From contig JAQBXN010000003.1 of NCBI GenBank assembly GCA_027625095.1, forward strand, positions 62,001 through 126,000: a stretch of DNA of 64,000 nt, read 5' to 3'. This DNA is from Planctomycetota bacterium. GTDB lineage: Bacteria > Planctomycetota > PUPC01 > JACPCR01. The translations under genes and the position numbers were made by a program. Below the pieces are notes generated by a model. It had not been told where the DNA came from. It did not search any database and saw nothing but the letters and a program-made list of their open reading frames with translations. Positions 17,977-26,559 of the stretch are shown piece by piece; position 1 is the stretch's first letter; every line of letters begins with the position of its first letter.

Positions 17977-18379
17977 AAGGTAAGTGTGCTGGATATATTC
18001 TTCGGCTCAATCTCCATCCTGGTCGACAAATTATTATGGCTCTTTTCCGCGTCCTGCGCGTCTTCTGCGGTTCATTTTTCTCGTCTTTGGATTTCTTCCT
18101 GCCCCGGGTGGGGTTTTCTTTCTAGGATTTTTGGGGCGGCTTGGGCTTTCTGTACGGCGGCCTGGCATTCGGACTGGAATCGGGCAAGGCGGGCCGAGGC
18201 GGGTTCGCCGTTCGGATCCTGAAGGCTGACGGACAGACTCATCAGTTTGTGACACTATTATCTCAAAGACACCGCCTCAGAAAATTTTGGTGGATCATAG
18301 TAGAATGCTCGGTCTAACGGACTTACTTTATCCGTCAGCCTAGCGGTCAACGCCTGAATTCCGTCACTTCAGTTTCTCC
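17977..18379. other. 403-bp divergent intergenic region
   Basis: Separates the ATP-grasp gene (minus) from the sulfatase (plus), so it should hold promoters for both; no clear -35/-10 pair can be named. A CCCC-GGGT-GGGG hairpin followed by TTTTCTTTCT lies at 18102-18122. A 10-bp inverted repeat, AGGCTGACGG (18223-18232) and CCGTCAGCCT (18332-18341), spans about 100 nt. A 73-residue Arg/Pro-rich minus frame (18034-18255) is doubtful. Confidence 0.4.
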
Positions 18380-19651
18380 ATGCGTTTCATATCACTCTGC
18401 ATCCTCCTTCTTGCCTCAGCCACTCACGGCGAGAAGCCCAATATCGTTCTTATTGTGGCCGACGACCTCGGTTATGGGGATCTGGGCTGTTATGGGCAGA
18501 AGTTCATTCAAACTCCTTCCCTCGACAAGATGGCCGGGGAAGGCCTTCGCTTCACTCGCTTCTATGCGGGTAGTGCACTGTGCTTACCCGCCAGATGTAC
18601 GCTGATGACAGGACTCCACACCGGCCACGGCCGGTGCCGGGATAACGGTGGAGGTGGAAATCATCCGCCGATCCATGAGGAGGACATCACTCTCTCGACA
18701 GTAATGCGGGCCGCTGGTTACAAGACCGCGATGATTGGGAAGTGGGCGCTCGGGGATCACTTCATCGGGTGTAAAGTGGAATCCAAGAACCAGGATGGAC
18801 CGGGTGCGATTTACAAGCATGGATGGGACTACTACTTCGGCGAACCGAACCAGACCTACAATCATCGATACTACATGGATCAGATGTACCAGTACGACCG
18901 TTACGGACTGGTCGGAAAGAAAACCGATGGGCAGCGGCTCGATGTGATTGCCTATCCGAACAACAGAAAAGAACGGACGGAATACAGCCATGATCTGCTG
19001 ACCGAAAAGGCCCTGGCATTCATTGATGCGGCGAAGGCAGGGCCATTTTTCCTCTATGTACCCTTCACGATCCCGCACGCTGACCTGGATGTGCCCGAGG
19101 TTGAGCCATATGCAAAAGAGAAGGACTGGTCGGAGGGCGCGAAAGCCTATGCCTCGATGATCACTCGGATGGATCGTGACATTGCACGGATCACTGAACG
19201 ACTGAAGACTCATGGCATCGAAAAGAAAACTCTGGTCATTTTCACCAGCGATCACGGTTCGAACGCGCAATTCGGCCAATTTAGAAGCAACGGAGAATAT
19301 GCAGGCCGAAAGGGCCAACTGAGTGAAGGTGGTCTGCGCGTGCCCTGCATCGCGTGGTGGCCAGGCAATATAAAACCCGACACGATGACTGACGAGCTAT
19401 CCGCATTCTGGGACTTTATGCCTACCTTTTCTGCACTGGCTGGCATCGCTCCACCGCAGCCCATTGACGGCCTGAGCCTGGCTCCGACCTTAACCGGCGA
19501 GGGCGAACAGCAGCATCACAAATACCTCTACTTTTCACTTCGCGGCAAAGACATGATCATCCGTAGCGAGAGTGAAACAAGCACCGATGATGAGATCAGG
19601 AAAAAGGCGAATACCAAAGTCGTAGTCACCAAATTTGCATCGCAGCCTTAA
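18380..19651 (+). CDS. Secreted arylsulfatase-type sulfatase
   Basis: Type I sulfatase hydrolysing sulfate esters, probably on glycans, in the periplasm. Signal peptide MRFISLCILLLASATHG is followed by EKPNIVLIVADDLGYGD, with the two Asp metal ligands. The formylglycine signature is CLPARCTLMTG (Cys68-x-Pro-x-Arg). The downstream metal motif is FTSDHGSN. At 423 residues it is short: it ends soon after GLSLAPTLTG and lacks the usual C-terminal block with the Lys-Leu-Tyr-Asp-Leu type motif, so the C-terminal subdomain is reduced. An aldo/keto reductase starts 45 bp downstream. Maturation needs a formylglycine-generating enzyme, not seen here. Confidence 0.9.
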   Translation: MRFISLCILLLASATHGEKPNIVLIVADDLGYGDLGCYGQKFIQTPSLDKMAGEGLRFTRFYAGSALCLPARCTLMTGLHTGHGRCRDNGGGGNHPPIHEEDITLSTVMRAAGYKTAMIGKWALGDHFIGCKVESKNQDGPGAIYKHGWDYYFGEPNQTYNHRYYMDQMYQYDRYGLVGKKTDGQRLDVIAYPNNRKERTEYSHDLLTEKALAFIDAAKAGPFFLYVPFTIPHADLDVPEVEPYAKEKDWSEGAKAYASMITRMDRDIARITERLKTHGIEKKTLVIFTSDHGSNAQFGQFRSNGEYAGRKGQLSEGGLRVPCIAWWPGNIKPDTMTDELSAFWDFMPTFSALAGIAPPQPIDGLSLAPTLTGEGEQQHHKYLYFSLRGKDMIIRSESETSTDDEIRKKANTKVVVTKFASQP

Positions 19652-19696
19652 GCTGCCAATTGTGAACTATCCCCCACACCAACCGCACTTAAAACC

Positions 19697-20683
19697 ATGA
19701 AACTTAGAAATCTAGGGAACACAGGCATCCAGGTCAGCGAACTGTCTCTCGGCGGACTATTCATTTCCTCGATCGGGGGCAGAGAATTCGAACAGTCACG
19801 AGCCGCAACCCTTCGCGCACTTGAGTTGGGGGTGAATTACATCGACACCGCGCCCGGCTATTCCAACAGCGAAGAGACACTTGGAAAAGCTCTCGAAGGG
19901 GTGGAACAGCCTTACATAATATCCACAAAACTGGGTGGCCGGCCGAAGCCCTTTGAGCCGCAGAACAAGGAATGTCTTCGGCGTTCGCTAGAGATGAGCC
20001 TTGAAGCGTTGAAGCGTGATCACATTGATATTCTTTTCGTTCATGAACCAGAACGACCGGGGCAATATGACTGGTGGAGCGATTTTGAGAACGTAGACGG
20101 CCCTGTCCTAGAACTAATCGACGAGCTCAAAGCCGAGGGCCTCGTCCGTTTCAGCGGGGTGGGCGGCACCATGGCGTGGGAGATGGAACGAATCGTCCGT
20201 ACCGGCAAATTCGACGTTGTATTGACCGCTTTTAATTACAGCCTCCTCTGGCGGGAAGCGGAGTGGTCAGTGATACCCGCGGCCAAAGAGCTTGGCATGG
20301 GTATCGTGATTGGTTCACCCTTACAGCAGGGCGCTCTCGCCACAAGATACGACGATCAGGTGGACAATGGCGCTGTCTGGATGAGTCCGCCAAGACGCAA
20401 TCAGTTGAAAGATCTCTATGCCTTTCTCGATCAGATTGATATGTCTATTGCGGAGTTGTCACTGAGGTTCGTGCTTTCGAACCCCGACATTTCGTGCGCA
20501 TTGATGGGGGCAAGATCCGTGGAGGAGGTCGACCTGAATTATAAGGCGATGGAAGCAGGGCCTCTCCCGGAGGACATCATGAAGCGTGTGAATGAAATTG
20601 CAGGGCAGTTGCCATTTCGCCCATACGGTGAGCCGGCGGCATTGCGTTTCGGGGGCGGCTATCGAGGGCCAGGCGGAGCTTGA
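19697..20683 (+). CDS. Aldo/keto reductase
   Basis: NAD(P)H-dependent reductase with a TIM barrel. Family features are the N-terminal LRNLGNTGIQVSELSLGG, the catalytic Asp-Tyr region NYIDTAPGYSNSEETLGKAL, STKLGG with the catalytic Lys, HIDILFVHEPER with the His, and the C-terminal cofactor segment CALMGARSVEEV. The length of 328 is normal. It lies 45 bp after the sulfatase and is probably co-transcribed, so it may reduce a sugar-derived carbonyl. A long hairpin at 20772-20852 follows. Confidence 0.9.
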   Translation: MKLRNLGNTGIQVSELSLGGLFISSIGGREFEQSRAATLRALELGVNYIDTAPGYSNSEETLGKALEGVEQPYIISTKLGGRPKPFEPQNKECLRRSLEMSLEALKRDHIDILFVHEPERPGQYDWWSDFENVDGPVLELIDELKAEGLVRFSGVGGTMAWEMERIVRTGKFDVVLTAFNYSLLWREAEWSVIPAAKELGMGIVIGSPLQQGALATRYDDQVDNGAVWMSPPRRNQLKDLYAFLDQIDMSIAELSLRFVLSNPDISCALMGARSVEEVDLNYKAMEAGPLPEDIMKRVNEIAGQLPFRPYGEPAALRFGGGYRGPGGA

Positions 20684-20771
20684 ATCGGGCCGCGTGGATA
20701 CGGGCTGCCAGCCTATCTGCCTTTCCAACAACGAAAACACCAGTCGACGCTCCGACTGAAAGGATGGCCGA

Positions 20772-20852
20772 AGCCTGTTCTGCCCGGTGCTGACACTCCG
20801 CGGCGGCTTTTCAGATCCCGTCGCGGAGCGCCAGGACTACGCGGAACAGGCT
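20772..20852. repeat. Long imperfect hairpin element (81 nt) between convergent genes
   Basis: The outer stem AGCCTGTTCTGC (20772-20783) pairs with GCGGAACAGGCT (20841-20852) with one G.U wobble. The inner stem CTCCGCGGCGG (20796-20806) pairs with CCGTCGCGGAG (20818-20828), also with one wobble. It could end transcription from both sides, but there is no T-tract. The AAGCCTGTTC core recurs at 24688-24697, and the CTCCGCG/CGCGGAG stem recurs at 27912-27947, so it may be a dispersed element. Confidence 0.6.
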
Positions 20853-20881
20853 GGATGAAGCATGTCGCCACGCCCGACTGA

Positions 20882-21613
20882 TTACAGATGCGCGAGCAGC
20901 TCCGCAAACGTATCAATGCGAACAGCACGCTCTGGCAGGTCGCGCTCGTTGCCGCCGATCCAGGCGACACTCATCCCGACGAGCGTCGACCCGATGACGT
21001 CGCATTCGTAGTTGTCCCCCACATAGAAAATCCTGTCGCATGCTGCCCCGGCTCGCCTGGCAACGGACCGGAACAGTTCCGGATCTGGCTTCACACGTCC
21101 TTCTCGTGCGCTGTCGACGATGATTTCAAATAGATGGTCAATCCCATCCAACGCTAATTGATCGGCAACATAGCCGCTGTTGTTGGAGAGAACTCCCAAC
21201 CGGTATCCGCGCTTTCGCAGTTCATGAAGGGTTGAGTTCACGCTTTCACACGCTGCAGGGCTGTATCTTTTGCCTATCTGCCAACACATGAAATGCCACG
21301 CAGACGCAAGTTCATGGTCCGTGAAAGGCGGTTCAAATTGCAGTTGTCCATATATCCAACGTATCCAGCGAATGTAGTATTCCTCGTTATGTCTGACATC
21401 TACTGCATTCGGCCTGCCCTCGGTGTTTTCGTGCGCCAGTTCCGTTAACCGCTGGAGTTCATCCGTGTCCGCCTTAAGCTCCCGCCCCGTGGAAGTGAAC
21501 CAATCCATCAGAACCCGGCCGTATGCGTTCTTCGGCTTGATCGCCGCTGAGTCAGGATCGAGACGAACTGTCAGTGTTCCACCGTAGTCAAAGAAAACCC
21601 AATCGTATTTCAT
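20882..21613 (-). CDS. HAD-superfamily hydrolase
   Basis: Probable phosphatase or dehalogenase-like enzyme. Motif I is FFDYGGTLT near residue 8 (nucleophile Asp; the second Asp is replaced by Gly, as in some HAD members). Motif II is GVLSNNSG, motif III the Lys in GRVKPDPELF, and motif IV FYVGDNYECDVIG. A GGAG site lies about 9 nt before the ATG. The 243 residues with an inserted helical cap suit subclass I. With Gly in place of the acid/base Asp, phosphatase activity may be altered. The physiological substrate is unknown. Confidence 0.85.
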   Translation of the reverse strand: MKYDWVFFDYGGTLTVRLDPDSAAIKPKNAYGRVLMDWFTSTGRELKADTDELQRLTELAHENTEGRPNAVDVRHNEEYYIRWIRWIYGQLQFEPPFTDHELASAWHFMCWQIGKRYSPAACESVNSTLHELRKRGYRLGVLSNNSGYVADQLALDGIDHLFEIIVDSAREGRVKPDPELFRSVARRAGAACDRIFYVGDNYECDVIGSTLVGMSVAWIGGNERDLPERAVRIDTFAELLAHL

Positions 21614-21883
21614 ACTGTCAATCTCCTACCGCTGCCTTGCAGCCGCAACCAAGAATTTTAAAAGGAGCAAAGGCCCCAACACCAAGAACGACTCCAGCCA
21701 TCCAGAAGATTTCAGTGCGGCGGCCATCCGCTGATTGCATTGAAACCAGCTGTCGAGGTCACCGGTGCCGTCCGGCAGGAAGACTTTAATTGGGTGCCCT
21801 CACAAGAAGAAACCGAGCCAGCTCGACATGGAAACCCCACGCCGGGAATCTCTAAACTTCTGTTGCCGATATGGAGCGGCGAA

Positions 21884-22918
21884 CTACCCCAATCTGGCCG
21901 TGGGCGCGATCGTTCCCTTTTCCTGTAACTCCTCCAATCGGAGTCTTTCAGAATAGACTTCGAAAGCCCGTTCATCCCTTGCCTGCATCATTCCGTGGGC
22001 CCAGCCAAGCTCAGCAGTCAGGTGAGGAGCTTCGTTGCGAATCCAGCAAGCGATCTGGAGGGCCCAGCGGAACAGGCGGGCATCGACTGAATCGACAAAA
22101 CGGCCAGCGATATCCGCTGAGGTCTCGATTTCTCTGGTCTTTGTGATTAGCTGGTGGAGTGAGACGACAGATGGCATCGGGGGAAGACCAATCACTCCTT
22201 CAAGCCAACACTGAAGCAGGAGATTCTCACGAGCCAGTTCATAGCTCATGCCTGTTTCTTCAAGTTTCTCCTGGGTGCTGGTGATACCCCTGTGCGCAAA
22301 TTGCTTAAAGCCAGCCTTGAGGGGTTCATAGAGCAAGGCCAGTCCGTAGGCGACTTCCGCCTGGTCTCGGTCACCGGTCCGATAGAGGGCTTCGGCCAGG
22401 GGACCAAGCAGTGAAGATGCATCTGTCTTCTGGCCGATGGCGAGCCGTAACTCCCTGATGGCCTCGGGGTACTGTTCTAATTGGAAATAGAGGAGGCCGA
22501 TATGGTAGTCGTGGATGTTCTTCTTTCCGGTGGCCGCAAGTCGTTGGAGGAGCTCACGCAGGATGCCCATTTTCAGCCTGCTGTAGAGCTGTGTATCAAG
22601 GATGTCATAACGCTCGCCGTCTTTCCGTATTGTACGCCACCACTTGTAAAGCTCTTCTTCGTCGAGGATCGCCTTACCCGGCTTTCCTCTACCCAGCCAT
22701 TCCAGTGAAGAATAGGCGTTGAGGATCTCCACGTCGGTCGGAAACACTTTCAGATACTCTGTAAATTCGGAGCGCGCTTCTTCAAGCAACAATGCCTCGA
22801 CGAGATCGAATGCCTTTGAGAGTCTACTCAGCGCAGGATTAAAGAGGGGCATTTCTTCCTGTTCGTGCGCCATCCCACTGGCACTCTTGCGCTGCCTTGA
22901 GCGGGGCTTCTTTCTCAT
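21884..22918 (-). CDS. TPR-like repeat protein, unknown function
   Basis: A 344-residue helical protein. After a basic N terminus (MRKKPRSRQRKSAS) there are tetratricopeptide-like helix pairs, for example IGLLYFQLEQYPEAIRELRL and LAEALYRTGDRDQAEVAYGL. A long helical C-terminal region with LLLQCWLEGVIGLPPMPS follows. No catalytic motif is visible. It probably mediates protein-protein contacts in the cytoplasm. A second start at 22873 (MAHEQEEM) would remove the basic tail; no strong ribosome-binding site decides between them. Confidence 0.65.
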   Translation of the reverse strand: MRKKPRSRQRKSASGMAHEQEEMPLFNPALSRLSKAFDLVEALLLEEARSEFTEYLKVFPTDVEILNAYSSLEWLGRGKPGKAILDEEELYKWWRTIRKDGERYDILDTQLYSRLKMGILRELLQRLAATGKKNIHDYHIGLLYFQLEQYPEAIRELRLAIGQKTDASSLLGPLAEALYRTGDRDQAEVAYGLALLYEPLKAGFKQFAHRGITSTQEKLEETGMSYELARENLLLQCWLEGVIGLPPMPSVVSLHQLITKTREIETSADIAGRFVDSVDARLFRWALQIACWIRNEAPHLTAELGWAHGMMQARDERAFEVYSERLRLEELQEKGTIAPTARLG

Positions 22919-23099
22919 GGTGAAAACCGGTCGGGGAGAAATAAGTGAGGCCGGGTATTGTAGCCGTTTCTGATCGAGATGGAATAAAAATCGAGCCGAG
23001 ATGAAAGGCTATGATCTAGACTCCAATTTCGGCAAAGAGATTTTTGAGTTTTTCTAGAATCTCCCAATATGCGTGAAACTATGATGGCGACTCTGGCAC

Positions 23100-24401
23100 T
23101 TACGCAAGGTGCCAGGGGGCACGCATTGGAACGTTCACCAGGCGATTCGCCTCTTCATCGCCGATGAACTGCTGCTTTGCCGGATCGTATCGCAATTTGC
23201 GGCCGGTGCGGATAGCGATGTTTGCCAGGTGAAGCAGGGCGGCGCAGCGGTTAGAGACGTCCGCATTTCCTCCGCATTGACGACGCTCCTTGACGGCCTG
23301 CTCAAATTCCCATTGGCCATTACCGATCATCGGCTCATCGTCAGGGATGGCCTGGACGAGCTTCTGGTGTTCCGGAGAAAGGTCGTTCAACGAAGGATAA
23401 CCCCGCTCCTCCGCTGGGTGGCGTTCGCCCCACTCGCCGCTTTCGAAGATGAGCGTTGTCCCGTCTTCGTACTTCATCTCAACCCAGCCCCACATACCGC
23501 ATGCATCCGGGTGGGCGGGGAATGGCGCGTGGGCCTGCACTTCAACCGGGCTGGTGTGGTCTTTATTCAAGGTCCATTGCACCCCATCCAGAAAGTGCTG
23601 ACCCATATCAGCAAGGCCGCCGCCATCGAAATCCCAATACCCGCGAAAACTCATGTGAGTTCGATGCCGGTGATAAGGCTTGTAGGGCGCTGGACCGAGG
23701 TACATATCCCAGTCGAGTTCCTTGGGAATCGGCTGCGGCTGCCAATCGATGAGACCGCTCCACATCTTCACCTTGAAACTGTCCCTGATTTTGATCACAG
23801 GTGCCTTTTCTTTGGACAGAAGTCCGCTGCCCATGATCTTGCGGGTGAGCTTGCTCCCGGCGCTTCTAGATGCCCCGTAACGGCCAAACGTCCCGATCTG
23901 GAAAATACGGCCATAACGTCTGACGGAGTCCGCCACGTACTGCCCCTCCGCAATGAATCTCGTCATCGGTTTTTCACAATAGAGATCCTTGCCTGACTGA
24001 GCGGCGTAGAGACATACCAGCGCGTGCCAGTGGGGTGGGGTCATGACGAAAATGGTATCGATATCGTTCCGGTCCATGACCTCTCTGAAATCCCTGTATC
24101 CCTTACAGGGCTTGCCAGCCTTGGCCAACGCGCTCTCGACCCGTTTGGAGTCTACATCGCAGACTGCCAGCGTTACTGGCGCGTTTTCATCTTTGTTGGG
24201 GATGGTGAATCCGTGGCCTCTACCCAGACCAATGACCGCGCGGGTTACCGTGTCACTCGGAGCAGTATGTCCATCGCCGCCCAAGACCCTGCGGGGGACG
24301 ATGTGAAAGAGCCCGATGCCGGAAGCGGCTGTAGCAGTCTTTCGTATGAATTCGCGTCGCGTCGGCTGGTTCGGGTTATTTTGCATCTTCACAAAAAGCA
24401 T
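23100..24401 (-). CDS. Tat-exported Gfo/Idh/MocA family oxidoreductase
   Basis: Dehydrogenase-like protein exported folded with its nucleotide cofactor. The N terminus contains the twin-arginine signal TRREFIRKTATAASGIGLF. It is followed by VTRAVIGLGRGHGF (nucleotide loop), LAVCDVDSKRVESAL, and the domain-ending CEKPMTRF. The C-terminal domain has SFRGYWDFDGGGLADMGQHFLDGVQW with the conserved-type Asp-His region of glycoside-acting members. Periplasmic Gfo/Idh/MocA proteins are typical of PVC bacteria, where some act on glycosides. ATGs at 24401 and 24386 are both possible starts and both keep the Tat motif. Confidence 0.9.
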   Translation of the reverse strand: MLFVKMQNNPNQPTRREFIRKTATAASGIGLFHIVPRRVLGGDGHTAPSDTVTRAVIGLGRGHGFTIPNKDENAPVTLAVCDVDSKRVESALAKAGKPCKGYRDFREVMDRNDIDTIFVMTPPHWHALVCLYAAQSGKDLYCEKPMTRFIAEGQYVADSVRRYGRIFQIGTFGRYGASRSAGSKLTRKIMGSGLLSKEKAPVIKIRDSFKVKMWSGLIDWQPQPIPKELDWDMYLGPAPYKPYHRHRTHMSFRGYWDFDGGGLADMGQHFLDGVQWTLNKDHTSPVEVQAHAPFPAHPDACGMWGWVEMKYEDGTTLIFESGEWGERHPAEERGYPSLNDLSPEHQKLVQAIPDDEPMIGNGQWEFEQAVKERRQCGGNADVSNRCAALLHLANIAIRTGRKLRYDPAKQQFIGDEEANRLVNVPMRAPWHLA

Positions 24402-24757
24402 TTGTTATTGGGTGATTGGCCAGCAATTCTACATATTCAATCCAGATTGAAAACAGCCCTCCTGACGTATATCCCCCCGTTTCCGCATGACATCTCTTTA
24501 CACTATCCCATCCTACATTAAGGCATATGCGGCGTAATACTGGCGTCGGAGATTCAAGCAACTGACCTCTGGAATCAGCACACCTTCGCCAATGAAGTTC
24601 CGTATTGGGTTGTGCAGACTTCATGAGATATAGTTGTGTGGAATCACAAGACTCTAACGAAAGGTCACCGGTGGCGTAAAAGAGGCGCAAGCCTGTTCAC
24701 CCATGGCCACCCCCTGATCCACAAGACAGTAATTTATCCAACATGAGGAACATCCAA
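24402..24757. other. 356-bp divergent intergenic region
   Basis: Lies between the Tat oxidoreductase (minus) and htrA (plus) and should carry promoters for both, though none is clear by eye. Near the htrA side, 24669-24710 has GGTGGC/GCCACC arms around AAGCCTGTTC, the 10-mer shared with the 20772-20852 hairpin. Confidence 0.4.
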
Positions 24758-26212
24758 ATGAGAAGGCATTCAATGTGTTTGGCCGGCGTTTTGTCAGTCC
24801 TGGCATTTACGTTTACACCACGAGTTTCGCTGGCCCAGGACGACGATGGATCGATCACCTACCTGAAGAATCTCTCTAAAGCTTACATACAAGTCGCCAA
24901 AAAAGTCAGGCCGGCCGTGGTGCATGTAAGTTCAGTAAAAAAGGCACAGGTTCACCCAGGAGCGAATATTCCGGAACGCCTCCGCGACCAACTTGAGATG
25001 TTACGCCCTTATATGCCCCGCCACGATTTTCGGATGCCTGAACAGCGTGGTACAGGCTCGGGCGTGGTGGTCGACTCTAAGGGATACATCCTGACCAATA
25101 ACCACGTCATCGACGGCGCCGACGAAATCTTCATACGCTTTAATGAAAATGAGGAGCTTCCGGCGAAGGTGGTCGGTGCCGATCCCAAGACGGATTTGGC
25201 AGTGCTCAAAGTGGATCGCACAGACCTGCAGGCCGCGAAGCTCGGAAATTCGGACGCTCTCGAAGTGGGCGAGATTGTGCTCGCCATTGGGAATCCGTTC
25301 GGGCTCGACAGCACGGTTACTTCGGGCATCGTCAGCGCGAAGGGCCGCACCAACCTGCACCTCACGGATTACGAAAATTTCATTCAGACCGACGCGGCTA
25401 TAAACCCGGGCAACAGCGGTGGCGCCCTTGTGAATCTGGACGGAGAAGTCATTGGCATCAATACAGCCATCATCAGCCCGAGCTACTCGAATGCGGGTGT
25501 CGGATTCAGCATCCCCATCAATCAGGCCCGCAAAATCATGAACAGCCTGATCCAGGTGGGCCGGGTGACACGTGGCTTCCTCGGCGTTCAGTTCCAGCCC
25601 CTGGACAAGGACCTGGCCGAGCAATACGGCCGCGAGAACACGGACGGCGTCATTGTGATCGATGTGATTGCGGGAGGCCCCGCGGACAAGGGCGGTGTTA
25701 AAGTGGGTGACATCATCCTGAAGTTCAATGGTGTTGAGATCAAGAACGGCAACCAGCTTCGGCACACGGTCGCCGAGACTCCCGTCGGGGATCAGAGCAA
25801 GGTTATGGTCTGGCGAAACAACAAGGAAGCCACGGTAAACGTTACCCTTGCAGAACTGACTCCAAATGCCATAGCGAGAGCCGGCCGGAGTGAAGCGCCT
25901 GCTCCCAGCAGTGCTGCCAAAGTCGGGTTCGGTCTTACGCTACAGGAACTGACTCCCGCGCTTGCCGAAGGCTTTGGTTACGATCCCCAGACTGAAGGCT
26001 TGGTAGTTGCCGAAATCGAAGATGACAGCCCGGCAGCAAGAGCCAATCTGGCTACCGGTGATCTGATCCTGGAAGCCGTTCGCACACCGGTGAAAACCCT
26101 GCAGGATTTCAATCGAGCCCTGCAGAACGCCAAGAACAAAAAAGTGCTGCTCTTGCGGGTCAAGAATGCCAAAGACCCTGCACGCTTCCTGGTCATCAGG
26201 GAAGCCGAGTAA
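24758..26212 (+). CDS. HtrA/DegP-family periplasmic serine protease
   Basis: Envelope quality-control protease and chaperone. I choose the ATG at 24758 because GAGG lies 8 nt upstream and the product opens with a signal peptide (MRRHSMCLAGVLSVLAF...SLAQ); the ATG at 24743 adds five residues without a site. The trypsin-like triad is His116 in LTNNHVIDGA, Asp146 in KTDLAVLKV and Ser220 in NPGNSGGAL. Two PDZ domains follow, at about 265-355 and 390-475. The length and order match the Do/DegQ type. A strong terminator follows at 26241-26280, so it is probably a single-gene transcript at its 3' side. Confidence 0.96.
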   Translation: MRRHSMCLAGVLSVLAFTFTPRVSLAQDDDGSITYLKNLSKAYIQVAKKVRPAVVHVSSVKKAQVHPGANIPERLRDQLEMLRPYMPRHDFRMPEQRGTGSGVVVDSKGYILTNNHVIDGADEIFIRFNENEELPAKVVGADPKTDLAVLKVDRTDLQAAKLGNSDALEVGEIVLAIGNPFGLDSTVTSGIVSAKGRTNLHLTDYENFIQTDAAINPGNSGGALVNLDGEVIGINTAIISPSYSNAGVGFSIPINQARKIMNSLIQVGRVTRGFLGVQFQPLDKDLAEQYGRENTDGVIVIDVIAGGPADKGGVKVGDIILKFNGVEIKNGNQLRHTVAETPVGDQSKVMVWRNNKEATVNVTLAELTPNAIARAGRSEAPAPSSAAKVGFGLTLQELTPALAEGFGYDPQTEGLVVAEIEDDSPAARANLATGDLILEAVRTPVKTLQDFNRALQNAKNKKVLLLRVKNAKDPARFLVIREAE

Positions 26213-26240
26213 AACATTCAGTGAATGTTCCATCCCGCAG

Positions 26241-26280
26241 CCCTCGGCGGTCTTCGTCGGAGACCCCGGGGGTTGTTTTT
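26241..26280 (+). terminator. Rho-independent terminator of htrA
   Basis: A GC-rich stem with two mismatches runs from CCCTCGGCGGTCT (26241-26253) to AGACCCCGGGGG (26261-26272). TTGTTTTT follows. It begins 28 bp after the htrA stop. Confidence 0.8.
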
Positions 26281-26502
26281 GTACTGTTGTTCAATTCCAC
26301 TCCCGGTCTCGCTCTTCCCTGACAAAGCTACCTCTTCTGAAATGCCACAGGCCTGCCCCGTGGAGCTTCACGCTTTTCTCTGGAGATATGACAAGACAGT
26401 CAATGCGGTGAGGGGAGATGTCCTGTTGACCGAAGGCTGTAAAAGCTGTCAGATCAGGTAGTCGGAGATGGCGGAAATTCGATAACCAAAGTCACATAAA
26501 AA

Positions 26503-26538
26503 AAGCCTCCTGTCCGAAGACAGGAGGCTTAAATTTTT
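26503..26538 (-). terminator. Rho-independent terminator of the porin gene (bidirectional)
   Basis: A perfect 12-bp stem, AAGCCTCCTGTC with GACAGGAGGCTT, closes a 4-nt loop that reads TTCG on the minus strand. The minus strand continues into a run of seven T, directly after the porin stop. The plus strand also has an AAATTTTT tail, so it may block htrA read-through as well. Confidence 0.92.
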
Positions 26539-26559
26539 GCCTGCAGAATGAAGCCAGTC

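Noticed and set aside
18034-18255. 73-residue basic minus-strand frame upstream of the ATP-grasp gene
   Set aside because: Arg/Pro-rich composition fits chance translation of GC-rich DNA. It starts with GTG and shows no domain, although a GAG lies upstream.
23109-23996. 295-residue plus-strand frame opposite the Tat oxidoreductase
   Set aside because: Antisense shadow of a gene with clear Tat and Gfo/Idh/MocA motifs.
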